Positions 1-11,063 of a stretch of DNA of 64,000 nt are shown in pieces (position 1 is the stretch's first letter; every line of letters starts with the position of its first letter). The notes under the pieces were generated by a model. It saw only the letters and a program-made list of their open reading frames with translations, made no database searches and had not been told where the DNA came from. Source of the DNA: Sarcophilus harrisii (taxonomy: Eukaryota; Chordata; Mammalia; Dasyuromorphia; Dasyuridae); assembly GCF_902635505.1 (NCBI RefSeq), contig NC_045426.1, forward strand, positions 360,889,138 to 360,953,137. Reading direction: 5' to 3'. Both the position numbers and the translations under genes were made by a program.

Positions 1-631
1 ATTCAGTAGTAATTCAAAGACAAAAAATGAAACTATTTTCTAGGGAGAGACAAAATATACATATGTGTAACTACTTAGTGGTGCTGGCAAGCAAGGCAGG
101 CTAAGTAGTCAATCATTTGTAGAGCTGGAGGACTCTGAGCATGTCTACACATTAAGGTGGCCTTCAGAAGGACTGCCTTTCCTTTCCAAGGTCTTTTATC
201 TTTCAAGGGAATGTGGCTCTCTTTTCAATGATGGACATGAAAAAAAATATCACTGCCAGGGAAAGAGGACAAAGGTAGAGGCACTTTGCTCCTTTTGCAT
301 CTGGCCTTCTTACTAGCTCATGCTTTTATTTCTAGGGCTATCTGGATTCTAGATTGTTTGCCAGATTTTTAATAGTTCAATACTAGTTTCCTTATTTAGC
401 CCTAAAGGGTTTAAAGCATGACTTCTGATCCCTCAGTGGAATCCAACTAGACAAGATATCTCTTGCCTCAGAAAAGGATATTCTACTCCCTTCTAAGATA
501 AAACATAGAACTTTCATTTTTGTTGATTCAACAGTTTTATCATGTTTACTAGCTTGAGAAACAAAGTTAACATTTAGAACAAAGGTTTTTACGCTTCCCA
601 AGCCCAGAATGAAGCAAGAAGTAACTCTTCT
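1..631. other. Unassigned AT-rich DNA
   Basis: No gene, splice-flanked exon or recognisable repeat was identified. The one short open frame on the minus strand (392-601) has no family resemblance I recognise and is treated as chance. Confidence 0.4.
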
Positions 632-1019
632 TGTTGAGGCGGAAGACAGCCAACAATATTAAGGTCCCATGGTTAGTGTCATGGTTTGGGCAAAAAAATT
701 TGCACATTCAGTTTCCAGGTTAAGGAACACAGATTTATTACACTGCTTGACAGAGGACTAAAGTTCCAAGGGAATTTAGCAAAAGGGCAAAATCAAGAAG
801 ATAATTTTATAAATAAGGAAAACAAATATTAGGTTGATATGCTAATATTATGGCTCAGAGGTATAATTGAGGAATAATAGGGATGGGATCATTCCCTTCA
901 TTGAGTTCTACAGCTTACTGACCAACAGATTGGCCAGTACTATTTGTGCCACTCCCCAAAATGGGTAGCCTTAGGGTTTCTCAGGAATTGTAACTTTTCT
1001 CACACTTCATCATTCTCCA
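632..1019 (-). mobile_element. Solo LTR, endogenous retrovirus (copy A)
   Basis: A segment starting TGTTGAGGCGG and ending near TCTCCA, closely related to 1877-2012 plus 2877-3115. Read on the minus strand it carries an AATAAA-type poly(A) signal (complement of the TTTATT near 731-737) and a TATA-like TTATAAA upstream, so the LTR lies in minus orientation. No internal retroviral genes are attached. The left end is clear; the right end is inferred from similarity to copy B. Family unresolved. Confidence 0.6.
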
Positions 1020-1499
1020 GTTGGAATTAGAGAAATTGAACCAGAAATTATTCCGTATTTCTGCCCCAATAGGCTTTCAAATCCAAATTTTTTAGAGGGA
1101 AGTCTATAATCACCTAAAATAAGATCTGGAGCTAGAAAAGACCACTATTTTCAGGTGATAGTGAGGCAATAGACAATTTATGTCTGGTTACATAGAAGAA
1201 ACCCTGGAAAAGAGCTGGTCACTTCTTCTTTTCAAAGAAGCTCCATCAGCACAGCAGAAGGGGATAAACAGATTCCTGGTTCCCTCTTCAATAAAGTAAA
1301 TATCCATATTTGCTATCCTATGTTCCATGAACCTGGGTATTCAAAATTTTATAAATAAAGGCTCAGTGAGAATATTTGAATATTAGAAATAATTTATCTG
1401 AGAATGTGTTTTGTAAACCTTAAAGTAATATAAAAATGTTAACCACTGCTATTGAAATTATGTAGTTTCTAAAAATATTTATTACATGCAAACTTTTTT
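1020..1499. other. Unassigned DNA between an LTR and an L2 fragment
   Basis: No coding potential seen. The last part (around 1400-1460) looks like a decayed SINE tail but is too degraded to name. Confidence 0.3.
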
Positions 1500-1876
1500 T
1501 TCATTCTTCTATCCTGACTTCCAGTCTTGCACCTCTACCTGTCTATTGGACATGTTGAACTAGATGCCTTCTAGACACTTTAAATATGTCCCAAACTAAA
1601 CTTATCTTTTTTTAACTTTCTCATTACTATGAAGGGCACTGCCATCTTTCCAGTCTCTCAGATTGGTAAAGGCCCTAATCACCTCATAATTGGAAATATA
1701 TATATGTAACTTTTTGGTTGTTCTTCCATTCAAGTTTCTCCCTGTTCCAGTTCATCCTGTAATAAAATACCAAAATGATCTTCTTAAAGTGCAGGTCTGA
1801 CCCATGCTACACGCCACCCCCAATTCAATAAATTCCAGACACTCCCTATTACCTTCCAGGATCAAATATAAAATCC
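1500..1876 (+). mobile_element. L2-type LINE 3' fragment, left part
   Basis: The text resembles the 3' region of mammalian L2, with phrases for a short-coupled C-rich stretch followed by TTCCAGGATCAAATATAAA. The same element resumes after the inserted LTR at about 3116-3330, where the characteristic TCTTCTCTGCCTCCTGGC and GCTGAAGTC phrases appear. Plus orientation. It is old, diverged and non-coding. Confidence 0.5.
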
Positions 1877-3115
1877 TGTTGAGAAGAAACACACCCTAAC
1901 AAGATTAGGGTCCCTCTTGGTCAGTGTCCTGGGTTTGGTGAAAGAATTCACACAATCAGTCTCCAAGTTCAGGGGAAAAGATTTATTATGCTACTTGATA
2001 GTGGGCTAGTTTGTTTGTTTGTTTTTTTTAAATTAAAGCTTTTTATTTTCAAAAATATATGCATGGATAATTTTTCAAAATTGACCCTTGTAAAACCTTG
2101 TGTTCTAAATTTTCCCCTCCTTTCCCCTCTCTCCTAATTGGCAATATGTTAACCATGTTAAAATATATGTTAAATTCAATATATGGATACATATTTATGC
2201 AATGATCTTGCTGCACAAGAACAATCAGATCCAAAAGGAAAAAAAAAAAAAAAAAAAAACATGAGAAAGAAAACAAAATGCAAGCAAACAACAACAAAAA
2301 GAGTGAAAATGCTATGTTGTGATCCACACTTAATTCCCACAGTCCTCTCTCTGGGTGTAGATGGCTCTCTTCAACACAAGATCATTGGAACTAGCCTCAG
2401 TCATCTCATTGTTGGAAAAAGCCTGATCCATCAGATTTAATCGTTGCATATCATTGCTGTTGCTGTATACAATGATCTCCTGGCTCTGCTCATTTCACTC
2501 AGCATCAGTTCATGTAAGTCTCTCCAGGCCTTTCTGAAATCATCCTGCTGGTCATTTCTTATAGGACAATAATATTCTATAACATTCGTATACCATAATT
2601 TATTCAGCTATTCTCCAGGTGATAGGCATCCACTCAGTTTCCAGTTTCTGGCCACTACAAAGAGGGCTGCCACAAACATTTTTGCACATGTGGGTCCCTT
2701 ACCCTTCTTTAAGATTTCTTTGGGATATAAGCCCAGTAGTAACACTGCTGGATCAAAGGATATGTATAGTTTGATAAATTTTTGACCATAGTTCCAAACT
2801 GCTCTCCAGAATGGTTGGATCCATTCATAATTCCACCAACAATGTATCAGTGACCCAGTTTTCAGTGGGCTAGTTTCCAAAGGAATTTTAGTAGAGTCAG
2901 AAATCAAGGAAATAATTTTATTGGAAAGGAAAAAAAAATTAGGTTGATATGCTAATATTAGGGCTTAGAGATACAACAGAGGAGTGGTAGGGGTGGGGTA
3001 GTTCCAAACATTAAGTTCTACAGTTTACAGATCATATATATTAGCCAGCATTGTTTATAGTACTCCCAAGGCCAGGTAACCTTAGGGCTTCTTTGGGACC
3101 TTTCTTTCCTTTCCA
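1877..3115 (-). mobile_element. Solo LTR (copy B), split by an L1 insertion
   Basis: Copy B begins TGTTGAGAAGAAAC at 1877 and matches copy A over its whole length once the L1 at 2013-2863 is removed. Shared landmarks include GGTTGATATGCTAATATTA and the TAACCTTAGGGCTTC segment. Minus orientation by its poly(A) signal. It interrupts an L2 fragment that continues on both sides, so copies A and B are independent solo LTRs rather than the two ends of one provirus. Confidence 0.6.
2013..2863 (-). mobile_element. 5'-truncated L1 3' end in LTR copy B
   Basis: Minus-strand L1: poly(A) (as T run and TTAAAGCTTTTTATTTTC) at the left, ORF2 C-terminal codons at the right. The minus strand at 2608-2907 encodes CWWNYEWIQPFWRAVWNYG, FDPAVLLLGLYPKE and MFVAALFVVARNWKLSGC, which match the L1 ORF2 C-terminal region by position and pattern. 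Flanking 13 bp target duplications AGTGGGCTAGTTT lie at 2000-2012 and 2864-2876. The insertion postdates LTR copy B. ORF2 is only a C-terminal remnant. Confidence 0.85.
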
Positions 3116-3335
3116 GTTTTATATCTTAATTTCTTACATATACTCTATAATATGGTGACTGGCATTCTTGCTGTTTCTTGCACAATAAACTCCATCTTCC
3201 AACTCCAGGCATTTTCACTGACTTCCTCATGCCTGGAACTCTTGCTTTTCTCTTCTCTGCCTCCTGGCTTCCCTGGCTTCTTCCAAGTCTGAGCTGAAGT
3301 CTATCTTCCTATAATTCATTGACTGGAAAATGATG
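3116..3335 (+). mobile_element. L2-type LINE 3' fragment, right part
   Basis: Continuation of the L2 segment at 1500-1876 beyond the inserted LTR. It includes GCATTCTTGCTGTTTC and GCCTGGAACTCTTGC phrases typical of the L2 3' region. Non-coding. Confidence 0.5.
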
Positions 3336-3449
3336 GAACAATTTGGCAAATTGTGGTACATAATTCTCATGGAAGGCATTTAAAAACGAAACTTGAAAGA
3401 GGACAACAAAAAGATAAAAATGCAACAAAATAAATCTGCTACCAGTATT

Positions 3450-5550
3450 CTGGGAAGATGGCAGAGTAGGTTGATAAATTTCATGTTTTCCAGATTTTCC
3501 TCACAAATAGAACAAATTTACACCTCAGGGCAAACATAGACTGGTGAGAAATCCACAAGATTTGGGGCAGAACTGGGGTCCTCCTGATACAACCTAAGAA
3601 TATCTTAAGAAAGACTCTGGGCTGGGGATAAACCTATCTGAAGTGCAAAGACCTTGGACTAGTTCCTCATAAACATTAAGTGGGAATGCCTTGGGTTAGT
3701 TAGGTGTGTCTGGAGTCTCAGCAGGAATTACAAGGACTTTCATCTCCTTGGACTGTTTGTTCAGTTGAGATTTGAGTCCAGGAACACTGAGTGAATCTCG
3801 GCTGATTAGGAACACCAGGCCCATCTATGCTGCTGAGACATGGCCCTGGGTGAGAAGGGACCAGCCCTGATAAGTGCAGAGGCAGTGGGGGCAGGGGCAC
3901 TGCTGGCTGTGGTCACTTGCAGGAGGGTAGAATTCTTGGTTTGAGTTTTCTTGTCAAAGTGGAGGGCTGAAGGGAACCTTGAGGCACCATCCCCCACCCC
4001 ATGATTAGAAATGCTTACACTAATAATACCTCTTATTAAAAAAAATAATAAATCAGCAAAGAAGAAAGAACCCCATCACTGAAACATATTATGGGAACAG
4101 AGAAGACCAGGATTCACCTTCAGAGGAGGACACGTTAGTAAAAAAAGCTTCTACCCCAAAGAGTAATGTGAAATGGCTCCCTGCCCAGAGAGAATTTATA
4201 TAAGTACTCAAAAAAGAATTCAAAAATCAAATGAGAGACATTGAGGAAAAATTAAAAAAATAAAGATAAAAGCCACACAAGAAAAATAAGAAGTAAAAAA
4301 AAAAAAAAAAGTTAGAATACTAGCCCTGAAGTCAGAAGGACCCGAGTTAAAATGTGATCTCAGACACTTAACACTTCCTAACTGTGTGACCTTGGGCAAG
4401 TCACTTAACCCCAATTGCCTCAGAGAAAAAAAATTAGCCAACTAGGAAAGGAGGTGCAGCGTCTCAAATATAATAATTCTTTAAAAAATATTTTATTTTT
4501 ATATTATATAATAATATAAATATAATAAACATTATATTTAATATTAATATTAAAAATTAGAATTGGGCAAGAAGAAGCCACTGAAGCTATGTGAGACCAA
4601 GAAAAAAAACAGATTTTAAAGAATGAGAAAATTGAACAGAATATGAAACATAAGAAAAATGACAGATCTGGAGAACCGGTCAAGAAGAGAAAACATAAGA
4701 ATAATTGGACTGCCAGAAAGTTGCGACAAAAAGAGCACTTTAAATAATTCAAGAAAATTTTCCTGGAGTGATAGAACATGAGGGGAAAGTAGAAATAGAA
4801 AAAAATGCATTGATGACTACTTCAAAGAGATCCTTTATGGAGAACACACAGGAATATTATTACCAAATTTTGAAACCCCAGATCAAAGAGAAAATTTTGC
4901 AAGAAATGAAAAAAAAAAATAATTCAACTATGCTGGAGATATAATTCAAATTGTCAAGACAACAGCAGCTACAATAAAAGACCACAGGTTCTAGAATCAT
5001 ATCTATTGACAGTCAAAAGAAGTAGGCCTGTAGCCAAAAGTATATTTTAGCAAAAATTATTTATAATATTGAATGAAAAAAATGGACATTTGATGAACTT
5101 GCAGATTTTCAGGACTTTCTTTCAACCAAAGTGAAACTTAACAGAAAATTTAACATATAAGTTAACATGAAAGATCAATTTTAGAGAATTTAACACTAAT
5201 ATCATAGATGTTTAATATCATAGTTCTTGATGTGATGTATAAGGAAGTAGAAATGGCACTCAAGAAAACAAACAACTAGAATAGACTAAATATACACAGA
5301 GTAAATTCATATTGTAGATGATATAATTTTGAGTGTTGAAGGATCTTTTCTTAAGATATTAGAAAGAGGGAAGAAAACCAAATATTTACTCAAAAAATAA
5401 ATTTTAGAAATTATTATTATTATGCAAAAAGGCAAGAAGTACATGTCCATATACCTACTTTCCCATTTCTACAAAATCTTTATGAGAACAACATGCAAAT
5501 TATGAAAGACATCCTAGTAGAAGGCATGAGAAGGAAATAAACAGAATATC
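3450..5550 (+). mobile_element. L1 5' UTR and degenerate ORF1
   Basis: Begins with GGGAAGATGGCAGAGTAGG, the usual type of L1 5' end, followed by about 600 bp of GC-richer 5' UTR. From about 4080 the adenine-rich text matches marsupial L1 ORF1 in order: a charged coiled-coil-coding stretch, GAGAACCGGTCAAGAAGAG, the AATAATTGGACTGCC segment for the RNA-binding core, and the CAGGAATATTATTACCAAATT segment. Many stops and frame breaks leave no usable ORF1. A tRNA-type SINE is inserted at about 4311-4434. No ORF2 follows, so this is a 3'-truncated or rearranged copy. Confidence 0.7.
4311..4434 (+). mobile_element. tRNA-type marsupial SINE
   Basis: Contains CTAGCCCTGAAGTCAGAAGG, CTCAGACACTTAACACTTCC, TGTGTGACCTTGGGCAAGTC and ACTTAACCCCAATTGCCTC followed by an A-rich tail. 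The internal order matches the other tRNA-type SINEs in this window. Inserted in the L1 ORF1 remnant. Confidence 0.8.
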
Positions 5551-5639
5551 ACTAACAATATTTTACAATAGACAATATTTTTACACTCAAATAGTACTGA
5601 AACATATATAACATAAAAGGTTCTGCTTATTTATTGTTT

Positions 5640-5890
5640 ACTATAGCAACCATTCTCAGTACTTATTATTAAATATTAATGTTATTAAATAATGTATTAT
5701 AAATATAAAATAATTACATTTTAATATTAGTACTCACATTCTCAGTATAAAATAATTACATTTTAATATTAGTACTCACATTCTCAGTACTTATTAAATA
5801 TTAATATTATTAGATAATGTATTATAAGTATAAAATAATTACATTTTAATATTAGTACTCATATTCAAGTACTCATTAGTACTTCCGGAA
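5640..5890. repeat. AT-rich tandem duplication
   Basis: The phrase AATTACATTTTAATATTAG followed by TACTCA occurs three times (about 5712, 5756 and 5839). A longer unit including CTCAGTACTTATTA and TTAAATAATGTATTATAAAT is repeated around it. Two nested periods are visible (about 43 bp and about 125 bp), which suggests stepwise slippage or unequal exchange. Confidence 0.7.
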
Positions 5891-5939
5891 GATCCCTCAC
5901 GATCTATGGAAGGCCATTGGTCACTATGGCGGCACCATA

Positions 5940-6135
5940 GTGCATAAAGTGCTGGAAGACTTGAATTCAAATTTAGCCTCAGATGCTTATTAGCTATGTG
6001 ATAATAAGCAAATCAATTAACTCTATTTGTCTCAGTTTCCTCCTTTATAAAATGACCTGGAGAAAGAAATAGAAAAACCACTTTAGTATCTTTGCCAAGA
6101 AAATCCCAAATGGGGCAACAATGATAACTGGAAAA
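5940..6135 (+). mobile_element. CORE/MAR1-like SINE
   Basis: Shows CATAAAGTGCTGGAAGACTT, CTCAGATGCTTATTAGC, TCAGTTTCCTCCTTTATAAA and TATCTTTGCCAAGAAAATCC, the order of the longer marsupial SINE with the ACCACT-TTTGCCAAGAAAA 3' half. Diverged. Confidence 0.7.
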
Positions 6136-6366
6136 ATGCCCCGGAACAAAGCTTTTATAGCCCCCCAGTCCCCTCTTATTTTACCTTTTCCTGATAAGAG
6201 AACTCACAATTTTTTAAATTTAATCAATGCAAGGCTATATTAATCCTTCATTATCCTAATTATTCATAGCTATCTGTGGCCTATCAGAACACTATTTTCT
6301 ACAATTCTTTATTATGCATTTACTTTCACTAAATTTAGAAGCATTCAATCAAAAGGGGGCTAGTAT
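6136..6366 (-). mobile_element. LTR fragment (U3 part), minus strand
   Basis: Reverse complement of the U3 part of the LTR at 8625-9000. Shared landmarks on the minus strand include CTTTTGATTGAATGCTTCTA, TGTAGAAAATAGTGTTCTGA and the TATA box GGCTATAAAAGC. Only the part up to about the TATA box remains. Confidence 0.75.
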
Positions 6367-6421
6367 AGGACTCCAGATTTAGAGCTAGATAGTATCTTAG
6401 AGGCCATTAGTCTAACTCCCT

Positions 6422-6662
6422 CATTTTTGCACATGTGGGTCCTTTTCCCTTTTTTATAATCTCTTTGGAATACAGACCCAGACCCACTCCTGGATCAAAA
6501 GGTTGCACAGCTTTATAACCTTTTGGACATAGTTCCAAATTGCTCTCCAAAATGGTTGGATCTGTTCACAATTCCATCAACAATGTATCAGTGTCCCAGT
6601 TTTCCCACATCCCCTCCAACATTTATCATTATCTTTTCCTGTCATCTTAGCCAAGAAGATAC
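6422..6662 (-). mobile_element. L1 ORF2 C-terminal fragment
   Basis: Minus-strand L1 text: TTTTTGCACATGTGGGTCC, CATAGTTCCAAATTGCTCTC and AACAATGTATCAGTGTCCCA, the same segment as in the L1 at 2013-2863. It appears to interrupt an old SINE that begins near 6373. Strongly diverged. Confidence 0.7.
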
Positions 6663-6819
6663 TGTATCTTAAAGAAGTTATAATTCACCATAATAAGCAA
6701 TAAAAGAAAAATTTGCACTTAGGTCCTCCTATTCCCCATTTAAAAGTACAGATGGAGGGGGTATCTACAATGATGAGAGTATAGCTCTATGGAGTAGATT
6801 TCACAGCATAATTCAGCTT

Positions 6820-7020
6820 GTGCTGATAAGGACCTCAGAATTTATTGAATTTCACCTGATTTCTTTTGATAGAGAAAGGAACGTTTTATAGATAAGGAAA
6901 CTGAGGTCCAAGGAGGTCAAATCTCTTACTTGAGGGCATTCCAGGAGTAAATCACAAAGCCAGGATTTAACCTAGGTTATTAGACTTCAAACCAGCTCTT
7001 CTTTTCATCGTTTAAGGTTG
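6820..7020. repeat. Old MIR-like SINE fragment
   Basis: Contains TAGATAAGGAAACTGAGGTCC, then AATCACAAAGCCAGGATTTAA, a pattern shared by many decayed CORE-SINE copies. Exact family not resolved. Confidence 0.45.
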
Positions 7021-7209
7021 CATCCTTAGCCTATGGTCCACTGGGTCAATATTTGTGCACCCATCAAAATATCTCAGACCCCACACTATTTTATGGCAAA
7101 TTATTGTGCCACAGTTCTCTTTTAATGTCCTGATCCAGTTTCCCTAATTGCCCTATTTAGTTACTCTGTCTCAGGTTATAACCATTCTGTGGTGTTCTCT
7201 TTCTTTTCT

Positions 7210-7675
7210 AAAATATGATGGTTCTCTGGGAGCAGGTTTCTTGGGGAGCTTCTGGAGGCAGCCTTAGTTTCAGTTCAAAGTAATAATCACCTCAAATGCA
7301 GCCAGGAGTTAAAAGTTTAAATCCTTTATTGTCTCCTTCAAAATAGCCTGGTTAGTTTTCTTAGAGGCCTATCTCCCTCCTTGGTTCCAAGAGTTCTTGC
7401 AGGTTGTCTGCCAGCTTCAGCCTCCAGCTTTCTCTGAATCTTGGTTCTATTCCTCCCAACTGACTCCAGGAGCTCCTTATGTATGATCTCTTAAAAGTGT
7501 GAACCCAAAGGTTGACTCCTCCTCTGAGAGAGTGGGATTGTGGGAAGTGTAAACTTGTGAATCTCATACTGAATCCTGAAATCTCCCAAACTTGTGAACT
7601 AATCTGTGAGCTAAAGTGTGAACTCTCAAAGGTGTAAACATAAGCATTGTTTCTACCAATTCTAGTGACTTAAGA
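7210..7675 (-). mobile_element. LTR, endogenous retrovirus, minus orientation
   Basis: Starts around TGGTTCTCTGGGAGCAGG and holds a minus-strand poly(A) signal (complement of CCTTTATTGTC near 7322-7332). The repeated GTGTGAAC/GTGTAAAC motifs (7497-7640) look like an internal short repeat in U3. Next to another LTR at 7679 and in opposite orientation. Family not resolved and right end approximate. Confidence 0.5.
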
Positions 7676-7678
7676 TCT

Positions 7679-8125
7679 TGTAAAGATTCTAACACCATTC
7701 CCTCTTAATATTTGATAGGATAAAGGTCTTATATCTTAGATCTTAGGCTATACTTATTCCCTCTTAATGTTTAATGTGATAAAGGTCTTTATCCATTTTA
7801 GACATCATTAGAATATCAGGAGCCTCTCCAGTGCCTCCAGTGCCTAGGATGTCATCCTAGGTGCCTCCTCCCATTAGATCATCCCCATCCAGGTACCTCC
7901 CCCATTATGTCATTGTTCTTGTTACCTTATAAAAGAATCTTGTTATCCGACATTCAGGGCTAGATTCTTTGAGATGATAGTCTCATTCAGCCCTGGGACC
8001 AAACCATGGATCCATTTGGTCCCAGTAAATCTCTCCATTTAATTTAATAAACTATTAAATCTCTCCACTTAATAAACTAATTAAATTGTTAAATCTCTGT
8101 CTTGCTCAGTTTCTCTGGCATTACA
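7679..8125 (+). mobile_element. LTR of the TGTAATG/CATTACA family, plus
   Basis: Ends TTTCTCTGGCATTACA and matches the minus strand of the solo LTR at 52742-53107: shared ATTAGAATATCAG, ATTATGTCATTGTTCTTGTT, TTTGAGATGATAGTCTC, and GGTCCCAGTA then TCTCTCCATTTAATAAAC. A TATA box (CCTTATAAAAG, about 7924-7934) and duplicated AATAAAC poly(A) signals are visible. No internal retroviral region adjoins it. No clear target duplication was found. Confidence 0.75.
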
Positions 8126-8175
8126 AAATTAGATTAGATAATATAATATTAAATAGGAACCTAATTGCTTACAAG

Positions 8176-8412
8176 ATTATTGTTCAGTTCTTACAGTCCT
8201 GTCTGATTCTTTGTGAGCCCTTTTGGGGATTTCTTGGCAAGGATGCTGGAGTGGTTTGGCATTTCCTTCTATAGCTCATTTTATAGATCAGGAAATAGAT
8301 ACACAAGGCTAATCAACTTTCCCAGGATCATACAGCTAATAAGTGTCTTGGGTCAGATATGAACTCAAGAAGAAAAGTCTTTCTGACTCCAATCCTAGCC
8401 CTTTATCTGCTG
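8176..8412 (-). mobile_element. CORE/MAR1-like SINE, minus
   Basis: Minus-strand copy: the plus strand reads GTTCAGTTCTTACAGTCCTG, GGGATTTCTTGGCAAGGATG, GGTTTGGCATTTCCTTCTAT and CATACAGCTAATAAGTGTCT, the complement of the usual 3' half and core. It ends near the T-rich CTGTGCTACCT phrase. Confidence 0.75.
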
Positions 8413-8624
8413 TGCTACCTCTCCCTTCATTGGAAGGTTAACAGTAGAATATGGTATAAGAGAATGATCTTACAGGATATATGGAGATACATCCTTCCCA
8501 TTGGTATTTCTTACATATTTAAAGGAAACTCCTTAAAATAGAGAAACATTGTGAGATATGACCTCCAGTGAAGTTTCCTCAGTACTATAGTCTTATCTTA
8601 TAGGCTCAGCTTTGCAACACAAGA

Positions 8625-9000
8625 AGTGGTAAATGCAAAAGGGGAATTGTACTAGCCCCTTTGATTGAATGCTTCTAAATAAAAGAAATGCATAATAAGG
8701 AATTGTAGAAAATAGTGTTCTGATAGGCCATAGATAGCTATGACTAATTAGGATAATGAAGGATTGGTATTCCTTTGCATCAATTAAATAAAAAAAGTTG
8801 TGAGTTCTCTTATCAGTAAAAGATAAGATGAGAGAGGAGAGGGGGCTATAAAAGCTTTCTTCTTTGTTCAATTCTCCTCCTTCCCCCATACACACAATCC
8901 CTAGCTATAGCTATTTGAGAGAAGGGGCCTATGCCCTTTCTCATAAGAAAGAATAAAGATTTCTTTTCTGATCTCTGACACAGACTCAGAATTTTGAATT
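8625..9000 (+). mobile_element. LTR, endogenous retrovirus, plus
   Basis: Plus-orientation LTR with TATA box GGCTATAAAAGC (about 8846-8857), poly(A) signal AGAATAAAGATTT (about 8949-8961) and a terminal CCACACA. Its U3 matches the minus strand of 6136-6366, so the two form an inverted pair about 2.3 kb apart. No internal region adjoins it. Confidence 0.7.
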
Positions 9001-9019
9001 CTGGTAGCTTTCTATCCCA

Positions 9020-9160
9020 CACATCATCATGGCATAGTAGAGAGAGAGCTGACCTGAGAGTTATGACAAGTCCCAAATCTGGGCTCAATGAAGTCCTGCC
9101 TTGACATATACTGGCTATGTGACTCTGGATAAGTCATTTAATATCTCAGCGAACTAGGCA
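9020..9160 (+). mobile_element. SINE fragment
   Basis: CATGGCATAGTAGAGAGAGAG, then GGCTATGTGACTCTGGATAAG and TCATTTAATATCTCAGCGAA, a diverged tRNA-type SINE truncated at its 3' end. Confidence 0.55.
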
Positions 9161-9164
9161 GCTT

Positions 9165-9490
9165 TTAATGTTATTAAAATATATTTTTTTATTTCCCCTC
9201 CCAATTATATGTTAAAACAAATTTTTAACATACGTTGTTGTTTTTCTTGAAGTTGTCATCAGCACTGCCCCTCAAACAGGCTCCTGTTAATGCTAATACA
9301 AGCGTCTAATTGCCCTTTTATTCTTATCAATTTTTTTTTTTTTAAGGTTTTGAGTTCCAAATTCTATACCTTTCTCCTTCTCTGAGATGGTAAGCAGATA
9401 TTGATAATACTTGTGCAATCACATAAAACATTTCCACATACATTATTTCATGAAGAAGACTCAGAAAGGAAGAAAGAGAAAATGATTTGT
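9165..9490 (-). mobile_element. Old L1 3' end, minus
   Basis: A T-rich left end followed by TTTCCCCTCCCAATTATATG, and later TTGAGTTCCAAATTCTATAC and CTCTGAGATGGTAAGCAG, the 3' UTR pattern of older L1 copies seen also at 33630-34085. Diverged and without ORF2 coding. Confidence 0.5.
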
Positions 9491-9507
9491 TCCATTCTCA
9501 TAGAGAC

Positions 9508-9795
9508 TGTTGTTTTGTCCTTCATTCTCCAAGAAGACCATGACATCAGGAAGGTGATGCCATAATATGCAAATGAATTGGATTTAAGTGAGGAAGGGCT
9601 ATGCTAGGCCATCTATCTCATTTTCCCCTTCCAGAGCCATCTGGATCCAGTGGCCAGATATAGAGATATAGATCAGGACAACTGGAGATGACCTTGGATG
9701 CAATGGCCTTTTTAAGATAAGGTCTTTAATAGGTCTCTGTTTGATTCAGACCATATCATTCAGTGATTGAAGCTAGGTAACAATTGAAACAAAGA
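9508..9795. mobile_element. RTE-associated marsupial SINE/LINE tail
   Basis: Contains TTGTTTTGTCCTTCATTCTC, AAGACCATGACATCAGGAAG, AATTGGATTTAAGTGAGG and GATCAGGACAACTGGAGATG. The same block recurs at 41085-41260 and 59345-59455. The first motif also resembles the end of the RTE LINE at 45205-45990. Assigned to an RTE-mobilised repeat; exact family name uncertain. Confidence 0.6.
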
Positions 9796-11063
9796 ATCTC
9801 CTTTCACCTACCTGCCTCCCCAAAAACAAAACAAAATTAAACAAAACTGAACTAAATAAATAAATCTGGGAAGGAAAGATCCTCAGGGTTTCTGGCCAAA
9901 GCAGAAATGATAGCTATTTACAATTAATCTGAATCAATCAGGACCCAAACAATAACCAAATGAGGCTTGTCTTGGAACCTATTGGTGGCCAATTCATGAG
10001 AATCAGAGTAGTTTGGGGTTTGTTCTTTCTCTGGAGATAGATAACATTTTTTTAAAATCATGAGTCCTATAAGACTGTCTTGGATTTTTGTATTGATGAG
10101 AAGAGCTAAGTCTATCATAGCTGATTATCACATAATTTTTCTGTTACTGTGCATAATATATTCTTGGTTCTATTCCTTTTTGTATCAGTTCATGTAAGTC
10201 TTTCCAGATTTTCCTGAAATCATTTTGCTTGTCATTTCTTATAGCACAATATTTCATTTTAACCATATACCACAATTTGTGCAGTTATTCCTCAAATGAG
10301 AGTCCTCCCCTCAATTTCCCAGTTCTTGGCCACCACAAAAAGAGCTGCTATAAATATTTTTATACAAATAGGTCCCCCCTCCCTTTTTCTTTAATTTCTT
10401 TGGGATATAGATCTAAAGAGTAGATCTTGGATTTACTAAAGAGTAGTTGGATCAAAGAGTACACACAATTTAATAGCCCCTTAGGCATGGTTCCAGACTT
10501 TTTTCTAGAATGGCTAAATCAGATCAGGACTTTACCAACAATGCATTAGTGTCCCAGCTTCTTCACATTCTCTCCAACATTTTTCTTTTTTTTTTTTTTT
10601 GTTAGCAATCTGATGTGATACCTCAAAGTTGTTTTCATTTGTATTTCTCTAATCAATAGTTATTTCGAACATTTTAAAAATATGACTGGATTTCTTTATT
10701 TGAAAACTGCCTGTTCATATATAACCTTTGACCTTGTCTTTTTATAAATTTGACTCAGTTCTTTATATATTAGAGAAATAAGGCCTGCATCACAGATACT
10801 TTCTGTAAAATGTTTCTCTCCCTCCCTCTCCCGTCCCCAGTTTTCTGTTTTTCTTTTAATTTTTGTTGTATTAGTTTTGTTTGTGCAGAAACTTTTAATT
10901 TGATCCAATCAAGATGATCCATTTTATATTTTGTAATGCTCTCTATGTCTTGTTAGATTCTAAATCCTTTCCTTATCCTTATATCTGACAGGTAAACTAT
11001 TCCATGTGCTCCTAATTTGCTCACAGTATCACCTTTATGAATGTCCTTATCTTGGGTATGTGA

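Noticed and set aside
632-3115. A short provirus with LTRs at both ends
   Set aside because: The L2 fragment continues on both sides of the second LTR, so the LTRs are independent insertions.
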